Assembly: GCF_028583425.1 (NCBI RefSeq)
Contig: NC_072800.1
Span: 11,731,001-11,795,000, forward strand
Origin: Eublepharis macularius
Taxonomy: Eukaryota > Chordata > Lepidosauria > Squamata > Eublepharidae
Reading direction: 5' to 3'
Length of the DNA stretch: 64,000 bases
Shown here: positions 43,267 through 53,040 of the stretch, in pieces
Layout: every line of letters begins with the position of its first letter
Numbering within the stretch: the stretch's first letter is position 1
Position numbers and translations under genes: made by a program
The notes under the pieces: model-generated
Told to the model about the DNA's origin: nothing
The model's database searches: none
The model's input: the letters and a program-made list of their open reading frames with translations, nothing else

Positions 43267-44007
43267 TCCTACTATATAAAAGGCTAAGCGTATTCAAGAC
43301 AACTCACTTCTTACCCTGGTGCACCACCAGAGGGTGCTGCTGTGGAGGGAAGCTCAGATGAGGCAGCCAGACCTCCAGAGAGTGCGCCCGCCACAGCGGG
43401 AAGCTCTGGCCAAAATCAGGTGGGGAGGAGGCGGCAATGCCCGCACCCTGTCGTCACCCAGCTGGGATCAGGCACAGAGCAAGTGACAAAGCCCACCCCC
43501 TGCCTTCACCCAGCTGGTATCAGGAAAGGAGCAGGTGGCAATGCCCAACCCCCTTCACCTGGCCAGGATCGGCTGTGGAGCAGGAGGCAATGCCCGTCCC
43601 TTCTTCACCCAGCTGGGATCAGGAACAGAGCATGTGGCAATGCCCCCCCCCTGCCCACTTCACCAGGCCACAATCAGGCGCAGAGCAGGCAGCAAGGCCT
43701 GCCCGTTCACCCAGCTGGGATCAGGAGTGGAGCAGATGGCAATGCCCACCCCCCTTCACCCAACTGCGATCAGAGAAGGGACAATACCTGCCCCCCGCCT
43801 TCACCCAACTGGGATGGGGAGCAAAGCACATGGTAATGCCCCCTCCCTTCACTCAGCTGGGATCAGGTGCAGAAGAGGTGGCCATGCCCGTCCCCCCTGC
43901 CTTCATCTGGCCGGGATCAGTGATGGAGGAGGAGGGAATGCCCACCTGTCCGCCTTCCCCTTTCTAGAGCCCGTTGTATTTTTTCCCACAATGGGCTTTG
44001 TTGCTAG
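43267..44007 (+). mobile_element. 741-bp non-autonomous Helitron carrying a minisatellite
   Basis: It starts TCCTACTATATAAAAGGCTA and ends GGGCTTTGTTGCTAG. Just inside the 3' end is a hairpin, AGCCCGTTGT pairing with ACAATGGGCT. The insertion is exactly between A (43266) and T (44008) with no duplication. These are the Helitron hallmarks (5' TC, 3' CTRR, subterminal hairpin, A/T target). The cargo is a minisatellite. No Rep/helicase is present. Confidence 0.93.
43437..43960. repeat. Minisatellite inside the Helitron
   Basis: Roughly ten units of about 50-57 bases each contain CAGCTGGGATCAGG, AGAGCAG and GGCAATGCCC, with a C-rich spacer. All three plus-strand frames stay open for 160-190 codons, which follows from unit composition and not from selection. 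The same unit, reversed and longer, fills 44560-45590. Confidence 0.85.
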
Positions 44008-44103
44008 TGCTACAATAAAGTTGGTTAGTCTTAAAGGTGCTACTGGACTCTTTACTATTTTGCAACTACAGACTAACACAGCTAACTCCTCTTGATTGGG
44101 GTG

Positions 44104-44493
44104 GGCAGCTTCAGGGCAAGGCAGGCAGCTACATGGTGGTCAAAGGGCCCAATTAGAGCTGATTAGCGCTACTGTCCTAAAGATACTGCTACCCACCTTG
44201 GCTCCACAGAGACCATAGTGGCACTATTGGGGCAGCTGGGGGGTCAGGGGCTCTCCATGCCCCCCCCTTCCAATGATTCTAGTTCCATATGAGCTGGAAG
44301 TTGAAATAGACTTGGCGTATTTATTTATTTATTTATTTATTTATTCATTTATTTATTTATTTATGCATTCATTCAGAATATTTAGACACTGCCTTTCCAC
44401 CCCAAAATAGGGTCCCCAAAGCAGCAAACAGATAATTAAAACACTAAAATAATATTTGAAATACATATATGAATGCAGTAGAAACATAAATAA
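44104..44493. repeat. Intergenic stretch with (ATTT)n microsatellite
   Basis: The (ATTT)n run at about 44318-44365 precedes CACTGCCTTTCCACCCCAAA, wording of a LINE/SINE tail. There is no gene. Confidence 0.6.
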
Positions 44494-45590
44494 CTAGCAA
44501 CGAAGCCCATTGTGGGGAAAAAAATACAACAGGCTCTAGAAAGGGGAGGGCAGGCAGGCAGGCATTCGCTCCTCCTCCGTCACTGATTCCAGCTGGTGGA
44601 GGAGGGGGGTGGGCACTGTCATCTGCTCAACGCCTGATCTGCCTGATCTCGGCCATGTGAAGGGGTGGTGGGCTTTGCTACCTGCTCCAGGCGTGATACA
44701 TGCCGGGTAAAGGGGGGGCATTGCTTCCTGTTCTGCATCTGCATCTGCCTATGGCTGGGTGAAGGGGGGCAGGCATTGCCGCCTGCTCTGAGCCTGAAGG
44801 AGTGGGTGGGCATTGCCACCTTCTCCCTGCTGGGTGAAGGGAGGAAGAGGCATTGCCTCCTGCTCCATGCCTGATCCTGACAGGTGAAGGTGGGTGGCAG
44901 GCTTTACTACCTGCTCTGCTCCTGATTGCAGCTGGGTGAAGGAGGTGCAGGCATTGCTGCATACTTGGCTCTTGACTTTGGCAGGGTGAAGACAGGGTGG
45001 GCATTGCTGCCTGCTCAGTGGCTTATTCTAGTAGGTTGAAGAGGGCGGGCATTGCCACCTGCTCTCCTCCTTATCCCAGCTGGGTGAAGGGAAGAAGGGC
45101 ATTGCCTCTTGCTTTGTGCCTGATCCCAGCCAGGTGAAGGCATGAGGTTGGCATTGCCACCTGCTCCGCCACTAATACCAGTTAGGTTAAGGCAGGGGAG
45201 GGCATTGTCAACTGCTCCACTCCTCATACCAGCTGGGTTAAGGCACTGGGTGGGCAAAGCCACCTGCTCTGCTTCTGATCCCAGCTGGGTGAAGGGGGGT
45301 GGACATTGCCAAGTGCTCTGCTTCTAAAACCAGCTGAGTTAAGGTCAGGGGTGTCATTGCCACCTGCTCTGCTCCTAATAACAGCTGTGTTAAGGTGGGA
45401 AGGGAAATTCCACCTGCTCCGCTCCTAATACCAGCTGGGTTAAAGCAGGGGGAGGGCATTGCCACCTGCACCGCTCTTTATACTAGCTGGGTTAATGTGG
45501 GGGGTGGGCATTGCCACCTTCTCCGCTACTAATACCAGCTGGGCTAAGGCAAGGGGTGGGCATTGCCACGTGCTCCGCTCCTAATGAACA
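44494..45590 (-). mobile_element. Helitron 3' end with long minisatellite, 5' end not found
   Basis: Read on the minus strand the element ends GGGCTTCGTTGCTAG with a T following, and has the same hairpin (AGCCTGTTGTATT facing CCACAATGGGCTT) as the Helitron at 43267. From about 44560 to 45590 it is a minisatellite of about 20 units near 50 bases (GGGCATTGCCACCTGCTC, CTAATACCAGCTGGGTTAAG). The TCCTACTATATA start is not present before the array stops, so the 5' end is lost or diverged. Confidence 0.8.
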
Positions 45591-46760
45591 GAAACAGAAA
45601 AGTCTTCATCTGCTGGCAGAAGCCAATGATGGAGGGTAAATCTCAGTAGCATCACATGCCCTGCTATGTCACTTCTGGTAAAAACCCAGAAGTGACGTAG
45701 GGTAGGCTCTAGGAATCATCAGAAACTCTATGTGCATACTGAGTCAGACTGCAGGAGAATGGGTAGTGTATATAAGCACCTCTAACCAATGGCTGATGCC
45801 GTTTGGTTTGGGTTTTAGGGGAAGTTGACTATTAGACTCACGATGGATATATTTCATAACCCAATTGTTTTATGTAAGGATGCCACACAGACACCTGGAT
45901 TGCCAGAACATACTTGCTCAAGCAAACCAACTTCAATAACGGTTTTCAAGTGGTTCAGTGCAGAACCTCCAGAGCAGTTCAACTCCCCCCAGAACACATA
46001 ACAAATGCCTAGAAACAATATAGAACAAACCCAAACACACATATGTGCAACAGTGCCACCCACTGGTAGGGGGTGTCTATATCACCATTATAATAGCCTA
46101 GGTGCTCTCCAATAAGATGACTTGTAGCATTTTTATTTTCTATGTGTATGTGAACTCATACATGTGTGTTTTTAAGAGAAGAGGAAAACATTCCAATCTG
46201 GACCACACATTACGCAGTCTGAAGTGGTACAGTCCAGAAACAGCTGTATCTTTAGATGAGCGGTTTGCAAAGATTAATTCTCAGCATCAATTCCAATTAT
46301 CAGATTCATCACAGGATGAAGCAACCCCATGCTTTTTCTCACTCATAGAAAAAGCAAGTACTAGTCAGACACTATTGCAATGGTTATTGGGACCTTCAGT
46401 CTACAACTGGCTTTCCGTTTCCCAAGGCAAAGCACATTTCACCTTAGAAAGGCCAAGGATTAGAATTATAGCAGTCTGTGCTTGTAGAGAATGGCACTGT
46501 CAAATTTTGTCACAAATTCGGGCAATGTGTCACTTCAATGGATGCCCCCACTTGGCAACTCAACTTGCTCTTCTGACATCAATGTATTCTCAGTACCATG
46601 CCTGATTGAACGTATTGCCTAGAACTGACCTGTTGAAATTTAGACCAGTATGAATGAGAGTGAGCACAATGTCCACACAAGAGCATGGCGCATGCAAGTC
46701 TGCTGTGAGACATGTGGACACACATCTTCATCAACCTTCCTATCACAAGCCTGTTTCTCT
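45591..46760. other. Intergenic stretch with an unrecognised 167-codon frame
   Basis: The frame at 46102-46605 has no recognised domain and no flanking splice or promoter evidence. I do not call it a gene. Nothing else is seen. Confidence 0.4.
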
Positions 46761-47197
46761 GAGTCTCTCTACACGAGACATCTGACACATGAAGAACACA
46801 TATTGGGAGATGCAATGGTAGTCAGGAGGGGTAGTTTAAAAAGCCAGAGCCAGTGGCAGAGCAAAAGGCTTTGCTATACACTGGAGCTGTGTGGAGGGGG
46901 TGTGAAAAGCCAGAAGAGAAACTTCACCCCATTATAACCTCTCCAGGTCCAAGCCCAGCTCTGGAAGGCAGCTCCAGCCCATTTCCATTCCTTGCTGTCC
47001 TCTGGCTGTGATCCCACACAGTTTTAGACTGGAGAGGTGAAATTGACAGAGCCTTCAGGGAGGCGAAGATGAAATTAACAAACCCTCTGATGAGTGATCT
47101 CTGCCAGCTCTGTCTTTTTAAACTACTCTTCCCGGCTAACATTGCATCTCCCTGCACTTGACAAACATGCACCAAGGTGTCTGGTGTAGAGAGACTC
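46761..47197. mobile_element. 437-bp DNA transposon with long inverted repeats
   Basis: GAGTCTCTCTACACGAGACA at the left faces TGTCTGGTGTAGAGAGACTC at the right. The arms continue for about 100 bases (GGGAGATGCAATGGTAG with CTAACATTGCATCTCCC; GTAGTTTAAAAAG with CTTTTTAAACTAC). The flanks are CT-rich and do not show a clear duplication. No transposase domain is seen in either strand. Confidence 0.78.
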
Positions 47198-47873
47198 TCT
47201 CTCTGGCTCCACATTCCTTTAGATTTGATATCCTCATACAGCTTTGGCAATGTCAGTCATGCACTTCTAAGTTTATTTCCCTTGAGAAAGGTAGGGTTAA
47301 AGGAAGGGAATCCTATTTTGATGCTTAAAATGCAGGTCTCTCTCTTGCTAAAGCTAATTAACTACTCTCCAGTAGATGCCGCTGTTGCTCTTCTGCTGGA
47401 ATGAGCGATGTGATAGACAGCTGCTTGAACATTTTGGCATAGAATTTAATGCTCTTTTGGCAGAAAGTACAACACAGAGGACTTAACGTAATTTTATATA
47501 ATGGCGAAACATTTTTACTTTAAAGAAGAAGTGGTTTGAAACTCCTTTTCTCTTCATCCTACCAGTGATAACATTTGTGGAGAGTCCAAGGGGGGAAAAG
47601 GCGGTTGGGGACAGTGGGGGGAGATTCTATGTGATTTCATAAAGGTGAGCTTATTTAGTAACAGTACTTTAGTATCAAGCTAGTATCTAGCCACACAATT
47701 GATTACATAGCCAGCTATTAGTGAGTATTAAGGTTGGGGTCAGATTAGTTTATGGACGCACTGAACCAACATGGCATTACTTGCCTCTGGGGAACACCCT
47801 CGGTTCTGCTAGGGATTAGAAACCCAACCTGCTTCTTACCTAATTCTTGTTTAACTTGTTAACAGGAAAATTG
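47198..47873. other. Intergenic stretch
   Basis: No feature is recognised. Confidence 0.5.
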
Positions 47874-47881
47874 GGAATGAC

Positions 47882-48139
47882 CAGGGCTTTTTTTCAGCAG
47901 GAACGTGGTGGAACGGAGTTCTGGAACCTCTTGAAAATGGTCACATGGCTGGTGGTCCTGCCCCCTGATCTCCAGACAGAGGGGAGTTTAGATTGCCCTC
48001 TGCGCCGCTCAGCAGCGCAGAGGGCAATTTAAACTCCCCTGTCTGGAGATCAGGGGGCAGGGCCACCAACTATGTGACCGTTTTCTCCGAGGGCAACCCA
48101 CTGAGTTCCACCACCTCTTTTCTCAGAAAAAAAGCCCTG
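47882..48139 (+). mobile_element. hAT foldback element (family A)
   Basis: The ends CAGGGCTTTTTTTCAGCAGG and AAAAAAAGCCCTG are intact. Flanks GGAATGAC and GGAGTGAC match at 7 of 8 bases. The foldback centre is near 48010. Confidence 0.9.
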
Positions 48140-48880
48140 GGAGTGACCATTCATGAGATACTGGTCAAAATCCCACAGACACATTGAAGGATAAGCAGAG
48201 AAAGTGTTCCACAATTCTATGAACTCATAAAAACACATACATGCTTACCTTTCTATTGGAAAACTATTACACGCTTTGACATGCCCAACCAATGAGGGTA
48301 TTTCCTTCGCCCTGGAGACCGGAATTCATCTTACTTGCTGCCACACTGATCCTTCAAAGTATTATGAAGCCTGAAAAGAAGAACCAACATGTTCTTTCAC
48401 TTGGTGTCTTGGCTCGGAGTTGGGGCAGGAATTGGGGGGGGGGAGCAGCAGAGCAGCAGCCACCCCCCCCCCAGGGCAGGATTCTAACTCTGGTCTAGTC
48501 CTCGTTGCTGCCTTCTCAAATATTAACCTGTCACATTTGGTTAGAACTTGGTTTGTTTGCCTTTAATTTTACAGATTTAAGCCACAAGTCTCTCCTTCAC
48601 AAAATAGGGTTGATTTTCACAAGATAAAGCTCAGGGGGCAGAATCCTCCCCCCAGACCAAACCTGTGATCGCCATGTCACACTCATAAGTTACTTGCATG
48701 TTCTCCTCTGTTCCTCGCACAAACTGCTTCACCTCCAGTTGGCACTGTGGCAGCCTGCAGAGGAGCTTTAGCCTCCCCCCCCTGCTGATACCTCCCCCCC
48801 AAAAAACTAGTCTAGGGAAGGAGTCACCCGGGTTGCTGTGGAGTAATTTCTGCAACTGGCCAACTAGTCTCCCTGCCCCC
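48140..48880. other. Intergenic stretch
   Basis: A G-run and a C-run face each other near 48437-48472. No gene is recognised. Confidence 0.5.
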
Positions 48881-48979
48881 GACATCGCACAAAACTCTCG
48901 CAAGAAGACGCTATCTTCCGCGTTTTTTGCACGACGTTTCACAATGTTACGGAAGCAGGTTCGTAGTGTGAAAACGGCC
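48881..48979 (+). mobile_element. Half copy of the CG-rich GGCC-ended MITE
   Basis: It contains CGCACAAAACTCTCGCAAGA, then AAGACGCTATCTTCCGCG, and ends GTGTGAAAACGGCC. It corresponds to the right arm of 42328-42519; the left arm is missing, so it cannot fold on itself. Confidence 0.7.
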
Positions 48980-50806
48980 CAGGTGGAAGGCTAAAGCTCT
49001 TGCTGCAGGCTGCTGTGGTCCCGACCCAAGCTGAAAGAGAGTGCACATAGAACAGAGGAAAACACACAAGTAACATAGGACTGTGGCAAACAGTTCACAG
49101 CTTGGGTCAAAGAGTCCCCACCTTGTGAACACCGTCCTGTTCACCCTAATTTTCTCCACACTGCGGCTCGTCGGGCACGGCAATTGTGATCGTTATTTCT
49201 CATGCACAGTTGCTAGGGCAATTGTCCCTCGGTGTTGCTGTAACTGGGTGATTTGGTGGGGAAGTTCTGCAGTTGCTAAGGATACTGTGGACTAGTTGTC
49301 AGTGACTTGTCACTGTTTCTGCAATTAAATATATTTACTGAATTTGCGTAATGAGGATACTGGAGATGTCTACACTTCCATAAAAACATTTTTTTTCTCT
49401 AGGAAGTTCTAGGAACTGTGCTTCTTAGAAAGCTCTTAGCAATGAATTTTGCAGAACGCCTTAAATGGAATGGCTACTGATGGTGTTGGAACATATTGAA
49501 AAATTTTTTGAAGCTCTTGATTATCTTTGTACTTGATTATTACTACATTAATAACTGCCAGGATGAAGATTTGAAATGGGTGAATTTGCTGGCTTCCCGT
49601 CGCAGTTATTACTCTTTACATAGAATTTTACTCGTTGGATCATCCTATGAAGAATTTTGAACTTTGATATATATTGCACCATTCAGAAAGATAGTATTTG
49701 AATTATAAAATTGGTTACTTTGTTTAGACATTTTTTTGTCATCTATAGGCACAAGCACTTTATATTTATATAAGAAAATTATTATATACTTAGCACTTGG
49801 CACTTTGTTTGCCTGTTGCAAAAGTGTTTTTGATGCGTTGCTTTCACACATGTAACCATAACGGACTATATGCTTTTAAACATTACATGTAAAGAGACTT
49901 TTTGTAAATTGTATAAAATTATTTATTGCGGCATAAAGTATTCTATATAGTAAGCATATCACGGCAACAGTTGTTTTTTTGTATTTTGGTTTATTTACCG
50001 TGTTACTCTCCTTTTTTACATTGCACCCTCTCCAAACTACAGTTCCCAGAAATCTTTGCAAGATACCAATAGAGTTTGTAGAGAAGATTCCCCACTGACT
50101 AACTGGCCTGGACTGCAGCAATAGCTATGTTGGCGAGGCTACATGAAACAATTGTCCATGTCCCAAATGCTTTTGATGAACACTATTGCAAATAATATCT
50201 CCCCACCCAAGCCTTAAAACAGATAATGATCTCTTCCAACAGCCTTAGTGATTTTCCAACTGTCCTTTGAGGCTATTAATCAACATCACCCAAGATGTCA
50301 GGGCAACATTTACCAGTAATTAACCTACAGTTATGGACACACTGTTTCCCTCCTGAATTAGCCTCTTCTAATCTGCTTACCCAATTAGTATAAACAGACA
50401 CCAGCACAACAAAAATGAAAGGTTTAAAATGAAAGTTCTCGGACCTGGATGGCTTAACTTAATAACCTGAAAGGAGGGTACTAATTAAGAGAGAAATGTT
50501 TCATATCTAACCCTTCCCCAGACCATTAGCAGTTTAACAGGACAGCGCCTCCTCTCTCAGAATGCATTCAGGTTGAGGAAAAGAGAGGTAAGTCTTATGA
50601 AATAAAGAGACAGCTCCACAAAAGTTTCAAACTCAATATAGGGGAAAATAGGAAATATAATTTCTAAATTAGTTATCTCTGTTAAAGAACAAGATCCTGG
50701 TTCTTAAAGACCAACGAGATTTCCAAGGTATGAGCTTTCAAGAGTTAAGACTAAGATTTGAGGAAATATGTTTTAGAGGGAAAGGAGAGAGAGTCACTTA
50801 GTGTTA
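48980..50806. other. Intergenic stretch
   Basis: AT-rich, with a SINE-like fragment near 50690-50745 (AAGACCAACGAGATTTCCAAGG). No gene is recognised. Confidence 0.5.
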
Positions 50807-50814
50807 ATTAAGAG

Positions 50815-51248
50815 CAGGGCTCATTTCAAGGGGGAACACACAGGAACGCAGTTCCGGCAGTTCCCCAAAGAGGTCACATGTCAGGCGGCCCCGCCCATCT
50901 GACTCTCGGCCATTTTGGGCCCATTTCAGCCTGGATTGGGGCCGAAACGTCCCGAATCGGGCCTCTGACAGGTGGTGGATCACTCTCCCAGTCAGCAGCA
51001 GCCCGATCCTGACCCTTTGGGGCCCCTTTTCAGCCATTTTCAGCCCCCTTTTGCCATTTTGGGCCCAATTTCAGCCCTGAATGGCCAGGATTGGGTCAAA
51101 AACAGCCAGGATAGGTGATGTCAGGGGGTGGGGCATATGCAAATCAGTTATGCTAGTGACACACTTCCGGTGATGGCAAGGGGCATGGCATATGCTAATG
51201 GTTATGCTAATGAGTTCCTCCAGCTCTTTTTCTACGAAATGACCCCTG
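50815..51248 (-). mobile_element. 434-bp hAT element (family B), reverse orientation
   Basis: A perfect 8-bp duplication ATTAAGAG lies at 50807-50814 and 51249-51256. The ends CAGGGCTCATTTCAAGGGGG and TTCTACGAAATGACCCCTG are the reverse of 29961-30396. The interior is the same GGGCCCAATTTCAGCC wording. Confidence 0.94.
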
Positions 51249-51319
51249 ATTAAGAGTCAAGTTATACTATACTATTGAATATGTGTATATCTTTTCACAG
51301 AGAAAACTGATATTTATTT

Positions 51320-52868
51320 ATTTATTTTTGAAAGTTTTTTTATTATTTTTTAATATCTAACATAAAAAAACTACAAAAGACTGCAAAAGTATAAAGGGGA
51401 AGGGGAAAAAAAGGGAAGGGAGGACTGGGAAAAGGGAAAATCAACATACAAACAACAAACACTACACTACATGTCTTGTATTCCCTTCATGCTGCAATTT
51501 TTCTTAAAAGTTAACTTTCTAATATGCTATCAGATTGGTAGGTCTTATACAATACAGACTATATTCAGGATCAGGTCTTCTTCCCCCCCACCCTTGTGTC
51601 TCGGTCTCAGTTCTCTCTGTGCAGCTGCAACAGCTGCGCTCGTTCTCTCCTCCCCCCCACTTTCCCCTTCAGACTTTGGGCTTTCTTCTTGCTGAAACTC
51701 CTGATGGTTGAACAAAAAGTCCGTCAGCTGTACTTCCGATGTAATCTTGTAGGTTTGATCCTTATATCTGAACCAGATGCCTTCCGGAAACAACCATTTG
51801 TATTTTACATCACATTTCCTCAGGAAAGCCGCAAGTCTTTTATACTTAAATCTTCTTTTACGAGCCAGAAATGGAACATCCTTCAATATTTTAACCTTAT
51901 TGCCCAAATAATCCAAGTCCACATTATACGAATTGTCTAAGATGGTGTCCCGAGTCTTCTTAGATGAAAAGTCAATAATAATCTCGCGAGGCAGCTGACG
52001 CTTCATTGCATACTTTGAAGATGTCCGCCGGACTTCCAAAATATCGCTTTTTAACTCTTCTTTAGTTGCCTTTGCGAATGGAGCCAAAAGTCCAGACACC
52101 AAATCTTTTAAATTTTCACTTTGCTCTTCTTTTACATTTTGAAGACGCAATACCGTTTGGGCACGGTCCACTTGTAATCCTATTATTTGATTCTCCAAAA
52201 GCTTCACTTCCTTACTTGTTGCTTTCATGAGTACTGCGTTCTCGTGCGCAGACTGCTCTGCTCCAGTCGCTGTTTCTTTAATGGCTTTCACTTCGCTCTC
52301 CACTGAATCAACCTTTTGCCCCATTTCATTCAGTTTTGCTACAAAGGGCTGCACAGCATCGAAGACTGCTCGTCTCACCATCTCTTCCAAAGTTTCCCCC
52401 TTCCCCTGTAACGTTGCCATCACCGATTTACTCATTGCTGGGCTCTGCTTTCTCGTCGCCATCTGGGGGGGGGGGCGCCAACTAAGTTCCGAAACTCGGT
52501 GCAGGGGAAGAAGTCTGCGCCTTTTTAGCTTCAACTCCCACCGATCCTTCGCATACGCTTAAAAATCAGAAGGGATTCGCTTACTTACAGGTCTTCACCT
52601 TAAATCTGCTTATTGCCATTCTCCATGGCCCGGCAGCACACGAGGTGCTGCGCAAGTCTGCCGGCCTCCGTTGGAGCAAGCGGGCAATTTACCCCCTACA
52701 TTACTTCCAGGGGGTTCTTCCCGCAGCGCCCCGGATCCAGGCTCCCTCACTGGGAGTCCTGGGGGTTAACCCTCGCAGGTCAACCGCCCGGTCAGGCTGC
52801 TCAGACGGTTCCCCCCGGACCTGCGGAGAGGAGCGTCCGACATGGCCGGGAAAACAAAACCGAATCTC
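51320..52868 (-). mobile_element. ORF1-only L1-type retrotransposon (HAL1-like or spliced L1)
   Basis: A perfect 17-bp duplication AAAACTGATATTTATTT lies at 51303-51319 and 52869-52885. Reading the minus strand, the unit has a GC-rich 5' UTR of about 400 bases (starting AGATTCGGTTTTGTTTTCCC), an open ORF1 and a 3' region of about 225 bases ending in an A/T-rich tail. Nothing of endonuclease or reverse transcriptase is present. The exact duplication and open frame indicate recent mobilisation, necessarily with enzymes of another L1. Confidence 0.88.
51545..52462 (-). CDS. L1-type ORF1 RNA-binding protein (305 aa)
   Basis: L1 ORF1 proteins are trimeric RNA chaperones that coat the element's RNA. 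From the first true ATG the chain starts MATRKQSPAMSK. A heptad-rich coiled-coil region follows at about residues 50-125 (ESEVKAIKETATGAEQSA and onward). Then come an RRM-like part and a C-terminal part with LPREIIIDFSSKKTRD and LARKRRFKYKRLAAFLRK, typical of transposase_22-type L1 ORF1. The frame also opens upstream from a non-ATG codon; I chose the ATG in good context (ATGG). The tail is rich in Glu, Ser and Gly. No ORF2 follows. Confidence 0.88.
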   Translation of the reverse strand: MATRKQSPAMSKSVMATLQGKGETLEEMVRRAVFDAVQPFVAKLNEMGQKVDSVESEVKAIKETATGAEQSAHENAVLMKATSKEVKLLENQIIGLQVDRAQTVLRLQNVKEEQSENLKDLVSGLLAPFAKATKEELKSDILEVRRTSSKYAMKRQLPREIIIDFSSKKTRDTILDNSYNVDLDYLGNKVKILKDVPFLARKRRFKYKRLAAFLRKCDVKYKWLFPEGIWFRYKDQTYKITSEVQLTDFLFNHQEFQQEESPKSEGESGGEERTSAAVAAAQRELRPRHKGGGEEDLILNIVCIV

Positions 52869-52885
52869 AAAACTGATATTTATTT

Positions 52886-53040
52886 CTAATCTCGTTTTTT
52901 TTCTTTTTATCCCTATTTTTTCCTCCTTTTTTCTTTTTTCTTTTCTTTTTCTTTTTTTTCTTTTCATTGGTTTTTTTATTTACTTGGGAAAATGTTTTAA
53001 TAAAAATTCTATTTCAAAAAAAGAAATAAATGTTGCCAGT
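52886..53040 (+). repeat. Degenerate L1 3' tail
   Basis: A long pyrimidine tract is followed by TTTAATAAAAATTCTATTTC and an A-rich end, the wording of a plus-strand LINE 3' terminus. It lies directly against the duplication of the ORF1-only element, which may have inserted into it. Confidence 0.45.

Larger units (their letters stand above)
43140..44088 (-). mobile_element. Foldback SINE-like element split by a Helitron
   Basis: CTCTTGATTGGGGTG flanks both sides (43125-43139, 44089-44103), a perfect 15-bp duplication. Arms read GTCCAGTTGCACCTTTAAGA at the left and TCTTAAAGGTGCTACTGGAC at the right. The unit is interrupted between 43266 and 44008 by a Helitron. Removing that restores AGCTTA-TGCTACAATAAAG as in sister copies. 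Confidence 0.9.

Noticed and set aside
43342..44095. Three overlapping plus-strand frames of 164-186 codons
   Set aside because: They read the same minisatellite in three frames; openness is due to the unit composition.
46102..46605. 167-codon open frame
   Set aside because: No family signature and no supporting exon structure; chance frames of this size are expected in 64 kb.
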